In this document: piece by piece, positions 1-12,744 of the stretch
How positions within the stretch are numbered: position 1 is the first letter of the stretch
Layout: each line of letters opens with the position of its first letter
Position numbers and translations under genes: made by a program
Source of the DNA: Malania oleifera
Taxonomy: Eukaryota > Streptophyta > Magnoliopsida > Santalales > Ximeniaceae
Assembly: GCF_029873635.1 (NCBI RefSeq)
Contig: NC_080425.1
Coordinates: 38,071,390-38,135,389 of the forward strand
Reading direction: 5' to 3'
Length of the DNA stretch: 64,000 nt
The notes under the pieces: generated by a model
Told to the model about the DNA's origin: nothing
The model's database searches: none
Seen by the model: only the letters and a program-made list of their open reading frames with translations

Positions 1-2110
1 TCCTAATTGGATTCTAGAAGGAAACCTGTCTATAATTAATACTTCAAATTTTAGGTGTGCTTCTAGAGTTGATAGTCCTTCTCAATCATCATTCTTCCTA
101 TTAGTCTTGTCACAAGTCTTCAAAAGATTCTCTCCAAGGTCCTATGCTAAGAGACTTCGAGAGGTCTTGGGGATTACTATAGCCATGGCACAATTGGCAT
201 TTCCTAGATATAGACAGATTCTAGATGCTGCACTTATGGCTAACGAGGTAGTGGAGGATGTAAGGAGGGGGATTTTATTCAAGATGGGTTTCTAGAAAGC
301 CTGTGATATGGTTAACTGGGGCTTCTTGGATAGGTAATGTGTAGGACGAGGTTTGGGGAGGTGTGGAGAACATGGATCAAACGGTTGCCTGAGCTGGGCC
401 AATTTGTCAGTGATTGTCAATGGTCAACCTAGAGAGTGGTTTAGAGAGCTTGTATGAGGCTTAGGCAAGGGGCTTAGGATTTGGGGGTGATTAGTGGCCT
501 TTGCATGGGGAGAGGGAGGAAGCGGAGGTATCCCACCTTCAGCTTGCAGATGATACTATGTTGTTTCTCTAGGACGGCATTGCCAAATTCCACAAGGCCA
601 TTACCTTGCTTAAGATTTTTAAGATGATCAAAAGGCTAAAGATCAACCTGTCCAAAAGTAGGGTGGTAGGCATTAATTTCAGTGCTAACGGGTAGAAAGC
701 TTCAAAACCTTTGCAGGATATGACGTGTGTCTCCCTCGAGTGGCTGGTTTCCTATCTTGGCCTCCCTCTTTGGGCAATCCAAACTCCTTGGCCTTTTGAG
801 ACCTGGTGATTGAGTGGGCAGGCAGAAGATTGAAGGGTTGGAAGTCGGCCTATTTATCTCTCAGGGTTTGCACGACACTCACTAGTGCTTCACTCCCCAA
901 CACCCCTATCTACTCTCTCTTTTTAGAGTGCCCTTAAAGGTGGCTAGGGCGCTGGAGAAGCTGATGCATGATTTCCTTTGGTTGGGTTTTGGAGTGAGTA
1001 ACAGGGACCATTTAGTTAGCTGGGATATTGCTAGAAAAATCCAGATCCAAAGAGGGACTAGGACTCGCAGCATGGTATCAGAAAACATCTCCCTAGGTAA
1101 AAGGTTGTGGAGGTTCCCTTTGGAAAACTCCCCATGGCACAAGGAGATTGGAAGTAAATATGGGCTTTGTCAAAATGGTTGGAGACTAAAGCAAGTGGTA
1201 TTATCTCATATGCAAGCCCTTGGAAGTTCGTTATCTAGATAGTGTGTTAATACTTTCCTCTCACTTGTTTCAATGTGGGTAAAGGGAGCAAAGTTTTTTG
1301 TTTTTGGATGGGAGAGGTTTCTTTGGAGTTGAAATTGCGTTGGTTGTTTTTCCTCTTCACAAAAAGGGAAAACAAAAGAGAGGTTGAAGAGCTTGCCATA
1401 TTTATTTTTGTATTGGTTTGTTCTGTTCCTTTCAATAAGATGGATGAGAGAGTGTCGGAGGGCAATTCCTTAATCCTTAGGGTTCTCCTCAAAATCCTTT
1501 CTGTCACATCTCCTAAAGGCACCCTCTCCCAATCCTTTCCCTTAGAGTCAATCCATTTGGAAAGCTAAGGTTCCCGTTTGGACCATGTCGTTTGATAGAA
1601 TTAATATGCATGGCATGTTACAAATAAGAGAACCCTGCATTTCTCTCAGTCTGAACATGTGCTTGATGTGTGGTGAAACAAACACCCACCTGTTTCTTTA
1701 TTGCAAGGTGGCATTGTACCTTTGGAATGCTCTCTTTTTTCATATAGAGGAGATGCATGTGTGGTGCCTCGTAATGTGAGGGACCTCTTGTTAGTGAGGT
1801 ATGGGGGTTTTTAGTTCAAGTAGAGAGGGGCGCTTTATGGAACAGAGCCGCTTTTCTGATCATTTGGACTTTTTAGCTCGAGAGGAACACGAGAAGTTTG
1901 GGCATCTTGTCCATGTTCATTATGGGGTAGAGTGGCACTCGGCTTCTTTTTGGGCCCATTCTCTTGATTTCCTTTGGGGATTATTGCTGTCCGATCTTCA
2001 AAGGGAGTGGAGGGCAGCTCTTTTGTAATCTTTTTGGTTATTGATCATTGTTAATGTTCTACGTCGATATCTTGTACTTTGGCTTGGATATTAATAAAAT
2101 TTTTTCTCTC
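1..2110 (+). pseudogene. L1-type LINE ORF2 remnant, copy 1 (enters from left edge)
   Basis: Broken pieces of a plant L1-type LINE ORF2 occur in order. Bases 61-300 encode reverse-transcriptase text (KRLREVLG, then RQILDAALMANEVVEDVRRG). Bases 300-480 keep a decayed version of the 'AYD-VNWGFLDR' catalytic block, read here as KACDMVNWGFLD. Bases 928-1242 give the segment ending in LMHDFLWLGFG and SWDIARK. Bases 1585-1780 carry the zf-RVT-like LCLMCGETNTHLFLYCK motif. Many stops and frame changes separate the pieces, so nothing is translatable as a whole. The 3' end is near 2090-2110, where an AATAAAA-like signal precedes a T-rich stretch. The 5' half lies left of the window. Confidence 0.8.
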
Positions 2111-2305
2111 ATCCAGCCAAAATTCGCACGAGAGTTTTTTTATGTTGTTAGATTTCTATAGGATATACAAGGATGCTCTAGCGTTACTTTTAAAATGAAG
2201 TCTTTCGATAATCTTATTAGAGAAAAGTGGGTTGAGGGATTTCCCTTTGGCTAAAGCCATGTTTACATGGTCTTTTTTCCTCTTTCATTTTGGTTTTACT
2301 TTTTA

Positions 2306-2308
2306 TTT

Positions 2309-2339
<31 letters not shown>
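2306..2339. repeat. T13-G21 homopolymer junction
   Basis: A run of 13 T is followed directly by 21 G. It sits between LINE copies 1 and 2. Long pure G runs are hard to sequence, so the exact length may be wrong. Confidence 0.9.
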
Positions 2340-2349
2340 TTTTATCAAA

Positions 2350-4085
2350 TAGCTGAAAATGGAGTTAGGAGCTTTGTGAAGTTATAGACACAATGTTGGT
2401 GGCTAATGACGTGATTGAGGATGTGTGTAGAAGGGCAGGAAGGGGGCTTATCTTTAAGTTGGATTTTGAGAAACCTTTTGAAATGGTGAGCTAGGGTGGA
2501 TAGAGTTATGATTAGGAAATGTTTTTGGGCTGTGTGGAGGAAGTGGGTTAGAGGTTGTTTGAGTTCTATCAATCTGTTGCTCATTGTCAATGTTCTGCCT
2601 AGGGAGTGCTTCAACAACTTAGGGGGCTTAGACAAGGGGATCAATTATCACCATTTTTTTCACTCTTGTGGTGGACGAGTAGGATGCTTAAGTGCACCTA
2701 GGATTTGAGGGTGAAAAAGTGATTAGATCTCTTTCGGTGGGAGGAGGTTGAGGTGTCTCATCTCTATTTCATGGACGGTACCATGCTATTCCTTGAGGAC
2801 AATGTTGTGATATTTCAAAAGGTCATTTTCTTGTTGAAAATCTTCCAAAAGTTTTCAAGTGTACTTTTTGTTGGCAACCCTAATTCTTTGGTGTTTTGGG
2901 ATCTGATGAATGAGAGGGTGGTAGGAGATTGTTGGGGTGGAGAGGGCGGTAGGAGATTGTTGGCGTGGAGAGGGCATACTTATCTCTTAGGGGTTGAATC
3001 ACAGTCATTAGTGCCTTCTTCTAACCTTCCAATTTATTTCTTATCCATTTTTTTAGTGTTTAGGGGTGTTGCTAGGATTCTTAAGAGGTTGATGTCATAC
3101 TTGTTTTGGTTGGGTAGTGGAGAGAATAAACCACCTCATTAGCGGGAGGGTTCCCCCCCCCTAAGAAGTTAACTCCCTTTGGCACAAGGCCATAAGAAGT
3201 AAATATGTACTTCATCGGAATGGGTGGGGTGTTTCCATGAAGTTCATCTCCTCGGTTAATTATATTTTCTTTCCTCTCACCTGTTGTTTCACAGTAGTTA
3301 ATGGTAGTAGATTTGGTTTTGAAAATGCTTGGGTGGGAGACCAGTCTTTGGAGTGCCCTGTTCTTTTAAATTTTCTTCCCTTGACAATTCACTTATCAGC
3401 TCTTTCTTTTCTTTCAGGGGAGGGGGTTACTTTCTTTGGAGTTCCACACTTTTAGGAATCTCAGTGAAAGAGAGGTTGATGAGCTCTCCAAGGATCATTT
3501 TGTGCCGTTTGATGGGGAATGAGAGGGTTTGGGATGGTGATTCTTCTTGTATCTTTTTCTTCCAAATCCTTCTTCCATCACCTCTTGAGAATTCCTTCCC
3601 CAATATTTTTCCTTGGAGCCACAACATTTGGAAGGCAAAGGTGTCATTTAGGATTCAAGCTTTCATCTGGACTATGATACTCAATAGGATTAACACACAT
3701 GATGTGTTATAGATTAGGGGCCCCTGTAAGTATTTGCTCCGTGGTACTCTCACTTCTTGAAAACAGCAGGAATGAAAGAGGGTTTTAGCACTGTTCGATT
3801 TTTGTAGTTCTTGTGGACTCTTTGGCTTGAGAGGAATGCTAGAACTTTCAAGGGTCAGTATAGCTCTCCTTGTTCATTACAAGTTATAATGATGCCTTTG
3901 GCATCTCTCTAGGCTCTTTCTTTTGGTCTTTTCTGGGAGTTGTCTCTGTCTCAACTTCAAAGAGATTGGAGGGAAGCTCTAACTTAGTTTGTTTGCATTG
4001 TTTGCACTTTTCTTCTTGCCTTTTTGGAGGTCATCTCATCCTCCTTGCCTTGTAATTGTGTTTTTTTTTGTTAATAAATATCCAA
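2350..4085 (+). pseudogene. L1-type LINE ORF2 remnant, copy 2
   Basis: A second copy of the same kind of ORF2 3' half follows copy 1 in the same orientation. Bases 2390-2480 read VANDVIEDVCRRAG then GLIFKLDFEKPFEMV, the RT region around the first catalytic aspartate. Bases 2753-2900 read VSHLYFMDGTMLFLEDN, where family members have F-ADD; the DD pair is lost. Bases 3055-3130 give GVARILKRLMSYLFWLGSGE. Bases 3610-3720 (IWKAKVSFRIQAF) lead into the C-terminal zinc-binding region. The tail ends in TTAATAAATATCCAAAG near 4085. Stops and frameshifts are frequent. Confidence 0.78.
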
Positions 4086-4104
4086 AGAAAAATTTGTGGA
4101 AGTG

Positions 4105-5270
4105 TGATTCCACTTTCATCACCTTAGTTCCTATAGTAAACTTCATCACCTTAGTTCCTATAATAGACTCATCTATTTGGGTGAATGAGTTTAGACCTAT
4201 TAGTTTGGCCTCTAGTGTTTATAAGATTATTTCCAAGTTACTTTCTCTTAGGTTGAGGGAGTTTTTAGATGATACTCTCGCTAGTTCAGTCTGCTTTTGT
4301 TGGTGGAAGGTAGATATTTGATTCATTTTTTGTAGCTAATGAGGTGGTTGAAGATGTCAGGAAAGGTTGAGTTTAAATTAAATTTTCAGAAAGCTTATGA
4401 CGGTGAATTTGAACCTTGATTTTGAGAAACCTTATGATAGAGTGTATTGGGGCTTTTTGGACAGGGATTTAGATAGGAAAGTTTGGTTTAAGATGGAGAG
4501 ATTGGACTAGGGTTGTCTTCGTTTGCTTCTTTTTTAATAACCAATGGTAAACCTAAGTCTTAGTGTTTGCCTCTTACAGAGTGAGGCACAGTGATACTTT
4601 TATCTCCTTTTCTATTTGTTTTAGTTGGAGATATTGAGTGGGATTATTGATATGGCTGTTGATGGAGATCTTTTTTAGGGACCTTCAGAGACGTTGTTTA
4701 CTTGTTTTGCATTGTTAGGTTACTGATGACACCTTTTTTTTTTTTTTTTGTTCTTTTGTCGGTTCTTGATGATAGGTCCTTACTTTGTAAACTATTTCTT
4801 ACAGATTTTGCGTTAGTGTTAGGGTTGAAGATTAGTTTGAGTAGGTGGGTTCAAGGTGCTATCTGAGTCCAGGATGTGCATTCTGCCGTCAATGCTCTGG
4901 TGGATTTGCATGGTCTTAGCCCTTAGGTTGATTCAGGAGTCCAGTTTAGTGATAACACCCTTAGTCTTTGCAGTTTTGGGATCCAATTATTGATGAGATT
5001 TTGAAGGGTCTTGATGGTTGGAAGGGGCTTGCTTTGCACTTGGGGGATTGTATTAGTTTGATCAAGACCCGTCTCTCTTCAATTACCCTTTTTTTTGTCT
5101 TGTTTAAGGTTCTTCCAGAGGTAGCTGCTAGATTGGAGGCGGTTATGGTAGATTTATTTGGTTGGGCACAAGTGGAAAGAGGGATCACCTTGTGTCAAGG
5201 GTGATTTATAGGTCCATGGATTTCGTTGGGGGTGAAGGTCTTGGTGATTTGGTGTTCAAGACCCTTTTGC
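4105..5270 (+). pseudogene. L1-type LINE ORF2 remnant, copy 3
   Basis: Bases 4120-4300 translate as ITLVPIIDSS then VNEFRPISLASSVYKIISK, the start of the RT domain. Bases 4390-4480 keep NLDFEKPYDRVYWGFLD in broken frames, and 4560-4640 hold the LSPF.LF-like block. Bases 4968-5200 encode FWDPIIDEILKGLDGWKG and the following connection region up to a DLFGWAQVE motif. The zf-RVT part is missing here or continues in copy 4. It lies directly behind copy 2 on the same strand. Confidence 0.75.
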
Positions 5271-5889
5271 TTATGCTAGCTTTTATAGAGAAATAGAAGG
5301 AAAAAAGTGCGAAGGATATCCTAAGATTGCAAAGTCAGCATGAGGACCCCTTTTCTTATGCAGTTCCTCCAAATGCTCTATTTAAGAAACTGAGGTTAAG
5401 TTTTACTCCTGGAATTGATGGACAGCCAATGGAAAATTTAGGGGCTTACTTTATAGATATTAGTTTAGAGAATAGATTTTTTTTTTTAATTTTTAATTTT
5501 AGTTCAAAAAATTTGTTTGTTTTAGAAGTTCTAGTTAATTTGAGTATATGTTTGGGTATTTTATTAGTTCTTTGTGTGTGTTTTTTTTAAATAATTATTT
5601 GTTTTAATTTAGTGTGAGGTTTTAAATTCACTGTTATGTGTATTCACTGAATTGCATGGTTAGAATGTAGTTGTAAATTGAAATCAATTTTCTACTACTT
5701 TTTTCTCTCCTTCCTATGTTCTATTCTTGCTGTATTCCTCCTCTTCTCCTCTTTTTTTCCTTCTCTCTGTTTTAGTTTTTTTTTTTTTTCTTCTTTCTTC
5801 TCTATTTTATCTCTTTATCCTTCTCTTCTGTTTCTTTATGTTGTCCTAAATCACCTGTATCTTGACATTTGTGTGATGTGTTATGCTAG
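5271..5889. other. T-rich spacer, no gene recognised
   Basis: The stretch between LINE copies 3 and 4 is strongly T/C-rich on the + strand, with several long T runs (about 5478-5487 and 5776-5790). The short reading frames here are low-complexity Phe/Leu/Ser strings and are not convincing as protein. It may be decayed LINE sequence joining copies 3 and 4. Confidence 0.4.
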
Positions 5890-6240
5890 TAATGAGTCTC
5901 ATGCTCGCATATTCTTGATTTCTTTGTCTTGGAGTTTATGGAATAAGATTTTTGGATTGTTTGGTGATTACTGGGTGCCCCTATTTCCTTAGAGGCCTTT
6001 TTGTTGATTATTTCAAAGGTTTGGGGCACTGCAACAGTGGAGAAGGTTAAATGGTGGTATGCAGTTTTTTATATTTTTAGGGTGGCCTGTTTGGAGAGTA
6101 ATGGTTGTATCTTTTGTGATTGCCCTGTGCATATTCATTTGGTTTGGGAATGGTCGTCTTTTTTGCATTCTTGTGTGGATTCTTCTGTTTGTTTTAGTTG
6201 GTATTGTTTCTTTGATCTTTAGAATGATTGGTTGGCTTAA
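5890..6240 (+). pseudogene. LINE ORF2 3'-terminal remnant, copy 4
   Basis: Bases 5895-5985 read SHARIFLISLSWSLWNKIFG, the segment following the zinc-binding Cys/His region in plant LINE ORF2. Bases 6030-6235 resemble the extreme C-terminal 'W..AV..I.. WLERN.R.F' region in shifting frames. Only this end is left. A (TC)n tract follows at about 6255-6272. Confidence 0.6.
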
Positions 6241-7564
6241 CTAGTTGTAATTGTCTTCTCTCTCTCTCTCTTGATAGCAGTCTCTTCTTTCTTTTTTGGT
6301 TCTTTGTTTGGTTGCTTTATTTTTTGCTAGATACTTTATATGTCTTATACAATCTTCATTATCTTAAAATATTTATTTTGCTATAAAAGTACTTCAAATG
6401 TAATTCTAAATCATTTTGGTTAAATTTGACTATCTTTCATTTTGAACAGTGGGGATATTTTTGTTCACAAAATGATCTACACTATTAATACTTTCATATA
6501 GGGATCTTTCTATCCAAAAATTGTTTACTGTTTATACTTCTATATACAATAGATATAGATATCGACAATGACAATTATATATTTGTGAAGATTTCAACTA
6601 TTAATAATATATCACTGAAATTTTAATTGTGAATTATTTGATACTTTGCAATGGAAACAAAATCCTTCAAAGCTAATATTGGAAGCAAATTGAAGTTGTG
6701 TGCAAAATTTTTAGTGTCAAAACTTAACCTATTTAAGATAAATACTCAATGTTATTTTATATGACTTGTTAAACTTAATTTTTTAAAAGAATGTTGCCTT
6801 ATTTTTTAAAGAATAGGGATAATTATTATTATTTTTACTTCTAATATATGGTATAATTGGTTTTAGGCTTTTGCAATGATGGTTAAGCATTTAATGATTT
6901 GTTTGTGATCCTCCATTTGTGGTGTTCATATGGGTAACTCTCTATTGAGTGAACAATATAGCAACTACTCATGCACACAAGCACGCACACGCACAAACGC
7001 TTCATTTATAATGTTGTCCCTGGCCAGTGTGAGCATTTTGGGTTGCAACATGGTTTAGGGATTTTTCCACCAGGATTGGTAAGTATGTTGAGTTGTGGCT
7101 CAAATTTAAAAGGGTTATTCACTTGAAGTTTGTTATTAGTGGGAGATTTCATAAGGGGTGAGGGGGCTTGTTTCCCTCCACGCATGAAACCTCCTTTTTC
7201 CTCTTAAAACACATGTGCACAAGGGTTTTTTGGGGGGGGGGGGGGGGTAGCAAAACTCCCTTCAGTACAGTACGTTTTTTGAGTCAAGCTGTAGAGTCAT
7301 TGTAATGTTGTACGAGGACATTTTGTGGCTTTCACATGGAGGATATATATGTGTGTGTGTGCTTGTAACTTAAGAGTTGAAACCCTAAGGCAGTTTTCCT
7401 TGACGAGATAGTGGAAATTGCATAAAGGTTCTATGGATGTAGGCACACAAATGAACTGCATAAGTCATTGTGTTATTTTCTTCTGTTTTTTCTTTTGACT
7501 TCTTGTATGCGTGCGCATAACCCTAGCGTGCTTTTTCACAACAATTGGTATTAGATCACCGGGC
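6241..7564. other. Intergenic, no gene recognised
   Basis: AT-rich sequence without a convincing coding region. It holds a CA/CG-rich stretch near 6972-7000, a G16 run at 7232-7247 directly behind T6, and a (GT)n stretch around 7349-7361. Nothing else could be assigned. Confidence 0.5.
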
Positions 7565-8880
7565 TTGTGCTAGTTTTTTTTTTTTCTAGAGTTTGTATCT
7601 TGATTGGAGCAAGGATGAGCGGGATGAAAGCCAGCTTGGTGGGAAAGGAAACCAACTTGTCGATTCAGAAGCCTTACTGGCACTAACAAGAGAGAAATCT
7701 GATGAAGGCAATCGGATGGAACTAGAATATTGTACTATCCAATCTTGTTTGGCAGATTTTTTCATATTCATGGAGGAGAAAACTGCCAAGGGTCTATGGA
7801 TGAAATTGAATAGTTTGTAAGCAATATCAACAGACTACTCTTGAACAAGTTACATATGTTCTTCTTAATATGCTTGTGAGTGGAGTTGCGAATTAATCAG
7901 ATTCTTGGCGATTTGCTCAAAGTGGAGGTGAGGATTGAACGAAGATAAAGTGTTATCTTGTTCTTTCTTTGTTTTGAGCACTTGGTTATGATACTGCTAC
8001 CAAAGCTATGAAGAAGCTTTTGAGGTTTTCAGGTCAAACAAAGTGAGGAGGAGACGCCATGAACTGAAGGGCTTTGTTGCCAGGGCCGTGCATATGAGAG
8101 GGAGATCCAAAGGACAAGGGCAAGCAGAGGGGCAAACTGAATTCTTAATCAAGGGCCAACAACATTGACTGCTTCAAGTGCTATTGAAACGGGTTATTCT
8201 AAGTGAGATAGCCCTCTTTGCAAGAAAAAGGAAGAGAGGGAAGACCAACCATCAAGTTCCGCAAGTGTGGTGTAGATAGTTGAGATGGTGAAGAGCTCTT
8301 ATGGTTTGGTGAAAATTATTTTTAGGATACTTGGATTATGGATTTTGTTGCTCCTTTCATTAGTTTCCAAATAGGGAGTGGTTTTGATGCCTAAAGGGAT
8401 TGTGATGGTGGGTCCTTTTGGGGGATTATCATCCTTGTGCTGTCATTGGCGTCAAAATTTGTGAAAGTCGGAATGTTTTGTGTCATTGTCAGGACATTAC
8501 AAAATGTTTAGACATGTTCCAGAATTGAAGAACTTGCTCTCCGTTTTATGTAGAAAAGATTGTGCATGGACTATCAACAACTCGAGTAGTAGAATTCTGG
8601 AAGTGTCAAAAGAGTTGTGTTGGTTATGAGGTAAACAAGTTGATAACAATCCATGTCAGCTACTACATAAACAATTGTGGATGGTGCATCAGCTACTTCA
8701 TTGGATACCGACATGGTTAAGTGTATGTGCTTAGGACATGAGTACATGGGATATGATGGAACTCCATAAGAGAAAATTGCTAAAAATGTTGATACTTGTT
8801 ATATTGTTTTGGGTAAACATGTATATTGAAAGTCAAGTATCCTCCTAGAAGAGTAGAGGCATTCAAGACTATATTCACAC
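7565..8880 (+). pseudogene. Ty1-Copia gag and pre-integrase remnant
   Basis: Bases 7685-7820 encode a Copia Gag (UBN2-type) segment: the LADFFIFMEEKTAKGLWMKL stretch matches the family's 'CLADEV...GLW.KLE.LY' block. Around 8090-8240 lies a degraded Gly/Gln/Arg-rich and zinc-knuckle region (CFKCY then a broken CPLCKKK). Bases 8330-8540 contain the start of protease (a DTWIMDF-like remnant of the 'W.LDSG' motif) and RTLQNV-RHVPELKNLLS. Bases 8700-8880 correspond to the GAG-pre-integrase region (LGH-Y-MMELHKRKLLKN). Frames shift repeatedly, and integrase and RT are absent. No LTRs were found, so this is a truncated dead copy. Confidence 0.72.
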
Positions 8881-10560
8881 TTTTGTTTGGGGGTCTGCAA
8901 GGGTGTAGCAGCTGGGAATGGAGCCTAGTGATCACCCTGTGACTCTGATCTGGGTTTTAAACTATGATCCAAACTTGTTGGGTTCGAGATTGTTGATTGT
9001 AGGATTTTAGAGATTAAGGAGGCTGAAAATGATCTGAATTTGGAGAAGGGGTTGTTTCCGGGTGGACAAGGTTTAGCAAGGGGGAAGTTTTGATCAGTAG
9101 GATATTACACTGAGGGTAGAAGGTGATCCCTCAGGATTGAATGGATCTAAGTTCTGTCAAGAGGAGTGTCAGGTGATGGTCCTGCCCAAGAGCAAATCTT
9201 GGCCTTTTCACTGATGGTTGCTCCCAAATGAAGGTAGATTCTGAAGCAAAAGAGAGTTTCTGGTGTCCAACAGTTATGGCCTGGTTGGTTCTGATCAAAC
9301 TTCTTAGTTGTAGAATTTCTGAGTTGCATACTCATTTTGAGCATGGGGATGAGCAAAGAGAAATGGCGATGGAAGTTTTTTGATGGTGGAGGTTCATCTG
9401 ATATAAGCAGCACTTGTTCTGGGGCGAAGGAGAGATTGGGATTCTGATCACATGGGAAGAAAATTGGGACAATAAATATGGAGAGGAGGATGACTTTGAA
9501 GGGTTATGATGAGGATTCATTGCTAGAGAAGGCTTCTCATGTCTCCAAAAATCCTTCAGTGAGTTGTGTCTATTTGATGGGAGGTAATATTTTTAATGCT
9601 AAAGTTTCTCACGGGTGAAGGATTTAAAGGGAGCTTCCAGGCGGTTACCTGAAGTTGTTTTAGAGGATGTAGGTCACATTTTCCTGTATTTCCTTATTTC
9701 CCTTCTATTAGCTTTTCTTTTTATTTGAAAAAGGAGAAAAATGTCATTTAAAAATATAATTCAGTTACCTGAAGTTGTGTTTGGGTACCTGTAGTAAAAA
9801 CGTAGGGCATATTTGGACTCTTTTTGTGGTTATTCTATATTGAACAGTTTTGTTAAGTAGCAAGTTGTTTCTTTTTTTTTTTTCTCTTTCATGTTCCCTG
9901 CAGTTTCTGGTGCATAGGCAATATTTGACATATTTGTGCTGATTGCTTTGCTACAGGGGAGATACTGAGAAGTTGCAGACCAAGTTGAGGAGATAACGAG
10001 AGGAAAGTGCATCTGAACATTATCAAATGAAAAAAGGTCTCACCTGTATTCTCAGTATAGAAAGGAAGATCTGTGCTTTTTGTTCTGCCTGAAGAAAATT
10101 CTAGTATCACTCCTATTAGATAGTTGTGTTATATACCTCTTCCACCTTCTGAAAATGGAATTTCCAAACCAAATCTTTTGCGTTCTTGTTTTTGATTAGT
10201 GTTGTTCTTGCTATTTTTTATCTTTATCTTTAATTATTATAATGATAATAATAATAATAATAAAAATAAATGTACAGGGAGAAATTTGATAGTTTTCCTT
10301 TTTTTTCAGATGAAAAACAACTAAAAAGCTCCAAGTTGGCCTTTTGTTTGACCAGTTTGTGAGCTGTTTATTTATAGCTGGCATTAGAAATTTTCAAGAA
10401 AATCAAGGTTGAACCACTAAATAAAATATTACCATGTTTGTTTGTAAGATATAAATGATTGATGGAATTAAATATGCCATTTGTTGCTAATGTCTCCCCT
10501 AAACATGTATAAGTAAGATTAAGATTTAAAATTCTTTGTATTCTTTTTCTTTTTTCTTTC
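8881..10560. other. No gene recognised; possible relic exon near 9958-10037
   Basis: The sequence resembles worn coding DNA in places (for example DEDSLLEKASHVSKNPSV at about 9508-9560) but I cannot assign it to a family. At 9958-10037 a stretch is bounded by a pyrimidine-rich tract ending in CTACAG and by an AAAAAG/GTCTCAC junction. It reads GDTEKLQTKLRR, stop, REESASEHYQMKK, which looks like a coiled-coil exon with an in-frame stop. No neighbouring exons were found, so it is not called as a gene. Confidence 0.3.
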
Positions 10561-12744
10561 ACGAAAGTTTTTCGGATTAATGTTACTTTTTACCCCCGAT
10601 TTGAGTCAGAGATGATAATCGCAATTCGTACTAATTAATTGGTGTCTTTTAGATTAAAAAATAAAATGGGTAAAATAGGTATGTTAGCTTAACTCGTCAA
10701 CGCCTTTAAATTATTAATTATTATAATAGTAATCAATTTGATGCATCATATTTGATATTATGAGTATGTAATTAATATATAATTTACATAATTATATAAT
10801 TGATATTTACATAAATACGTAATATAGGTATGTAATTAATTTGGTTTGGTTTTGATAATTAATTATAGTTCAAAAATTTATATATGTAATTACATAAATA
10901 TGTAAATGTTGATAGGCCGGTTTGAGTATGTTCACAATAATGGTGCTACGCTAATCCTTTGAAACTAATTGCCCAATTACATCACCAAATTTATGATTTG
11001 CAAATCTATGTATGTAATTATGGACATTTCATTTAGAATTTATACCTAATTACGGAGTTATATATGAACATAATTTATTTGGTTCGATGATTTGAACCCA
11101 TTAATATCTGTGTATGCAATTATATAATGTATATACGTTGTATATAATTAGTTTGACTCAATCATGTGATCCAATTAAGATGAGTGTATGTAATTATGTA
11201 AGTTGTTCAGTTTATATATATATATGCACTTACGTATTTAAGTAACTATAGCTACTATACTTATTTAAAATCAAACTACATAATTAATATGATCATTTGG
11301 ATACGCATATGCACACACAAAATTTTGTAATTATTAACAATTTGACTCAAATTTGTACATAAATAGTAATTGGGTACATTCTATTTGGTTTGGTTTCTGA
11401 ACCAAATTAATTAATATGCATGAATATATGTAGTTACGTAATTAGTTTAGTTTAAATGTGTAGTAATTATATAAGCATATAATTATAGTATTTACTGTAC
11501 TTATCATTTGAAATTAAACTATGTAATTATGGTGATGTTTGAGGCTGTAAATTTTATCTGGTCTCCAATAATTGGTTTTGCATGCTCTAAAATTAAATGG
11601 AAAATAAATTTACCAATATTTGAATAGGTAAATAAGTCAGTAATGACTTCACCACTTTGATCTAATCCACTTTTACCTATACCCATCTATTTAACATGTC
11701 TAATTCCCCATTCTAAAGCTACCCTTTTGCATCATCTTAAGCTTGTTCTCATTGCTTGCAGTATTGTTACTACTGGTTGGCCTCATCAACATCAAACAAA
11801 ATTTGCCACATTAATGGACCTTGCAGCATCAGGTGCTACAATATGCTTTTACCTTGGATAATTATAAAAGAAGTAATTCATGAAAAAAATATGTTATTTT
11901 ATCCGACTTAAAATACGATGGGAATAGACATTAATACAGTGGAATTGGGGGATGTAGCTTATTTTTGTCCATTCTATATTGTGGACTCTAAAAAAATTGT
12001 ATTAATATAAGAACATACTTCTACCATAGTTGCTCTAGTATAAATCACTCAATCTCACAATAATTTAATAGTATCTTTTAACCTAGGTCAAAACTAGATG
12101 CCTTCAATTGATAGTGAACACGTGTTGTTTATAGACTATACTATCAGACTCCTACTCCGACTCTTTCTACCATCAAGAAAGCATATCTGTAGTGGAGATA
12201 GGACAACTGTTTCCATGAGATAAGAATGTGATAATACTCTTAATTATCGTCTTAATTATCACTAGAATGTGATAATATACTCTTAATTATTACCAAAATG
12301 TGATAGTACTCGCCTTAGATGTATACTATTTTATCTTTATGTATGTGATAAGGGGGCCATGTAAGTCTCTTTTAAAAGAGACATTTACATTCTTCCACTT
12401 GGCGTACCCAAAAATACTACTTAGGTGATAAAATATTTGCCTAAATTGGCTATTTTTGGAATAACTGTAGCCATAAGAATTCCACTCAAATAAAGAATTT
12501 AATACATGAATCAATGATGGTTGTATCCTTTAAATGGAACACTTCCTTTCTTGTACTACAGTGTACGACATTCTTTATAAGAGTACTTTATGAGCTAATA
12601 CCATATGAATATATTTTTTATTGGTAATTCATAATCCTTTATTTATAATAGATATTTCTTATGGCCACAATACATAAATATTTACTTTATTTCGAGAACA
12701 ATGTTTGAAACAAAAGTAGAAAAGCAAACTTAAATACAAAATAA
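10561..12744. other. AT-rich non-coding block with recurring TATGTAATTA words
   Basis: No coding region is supported. From about 10690 to 11530 short words such as ATGTAATTA, TACATAAATA and TTTGGTTTG recur without a fixed period, suggesting an old degenerate tandem array or decayed element. From 12228 to 12312 a unit containing AATGTGATAATACTC and TTAATTAT occurs about three times. The right end adjoins the - strand Copia body, so part of 12.0-12.74 kb could be its 3' LTR; I could not find a matching partner LTR. Confidence 0.45.

Noticed and set aside
9958..10037. Exon-like stretch with acceptor and donor (GDTEKLQTKLRR / REESASEHYQMKK)
   Set aside because: It contains an in-frame stop and no flanking exons were found on either side.
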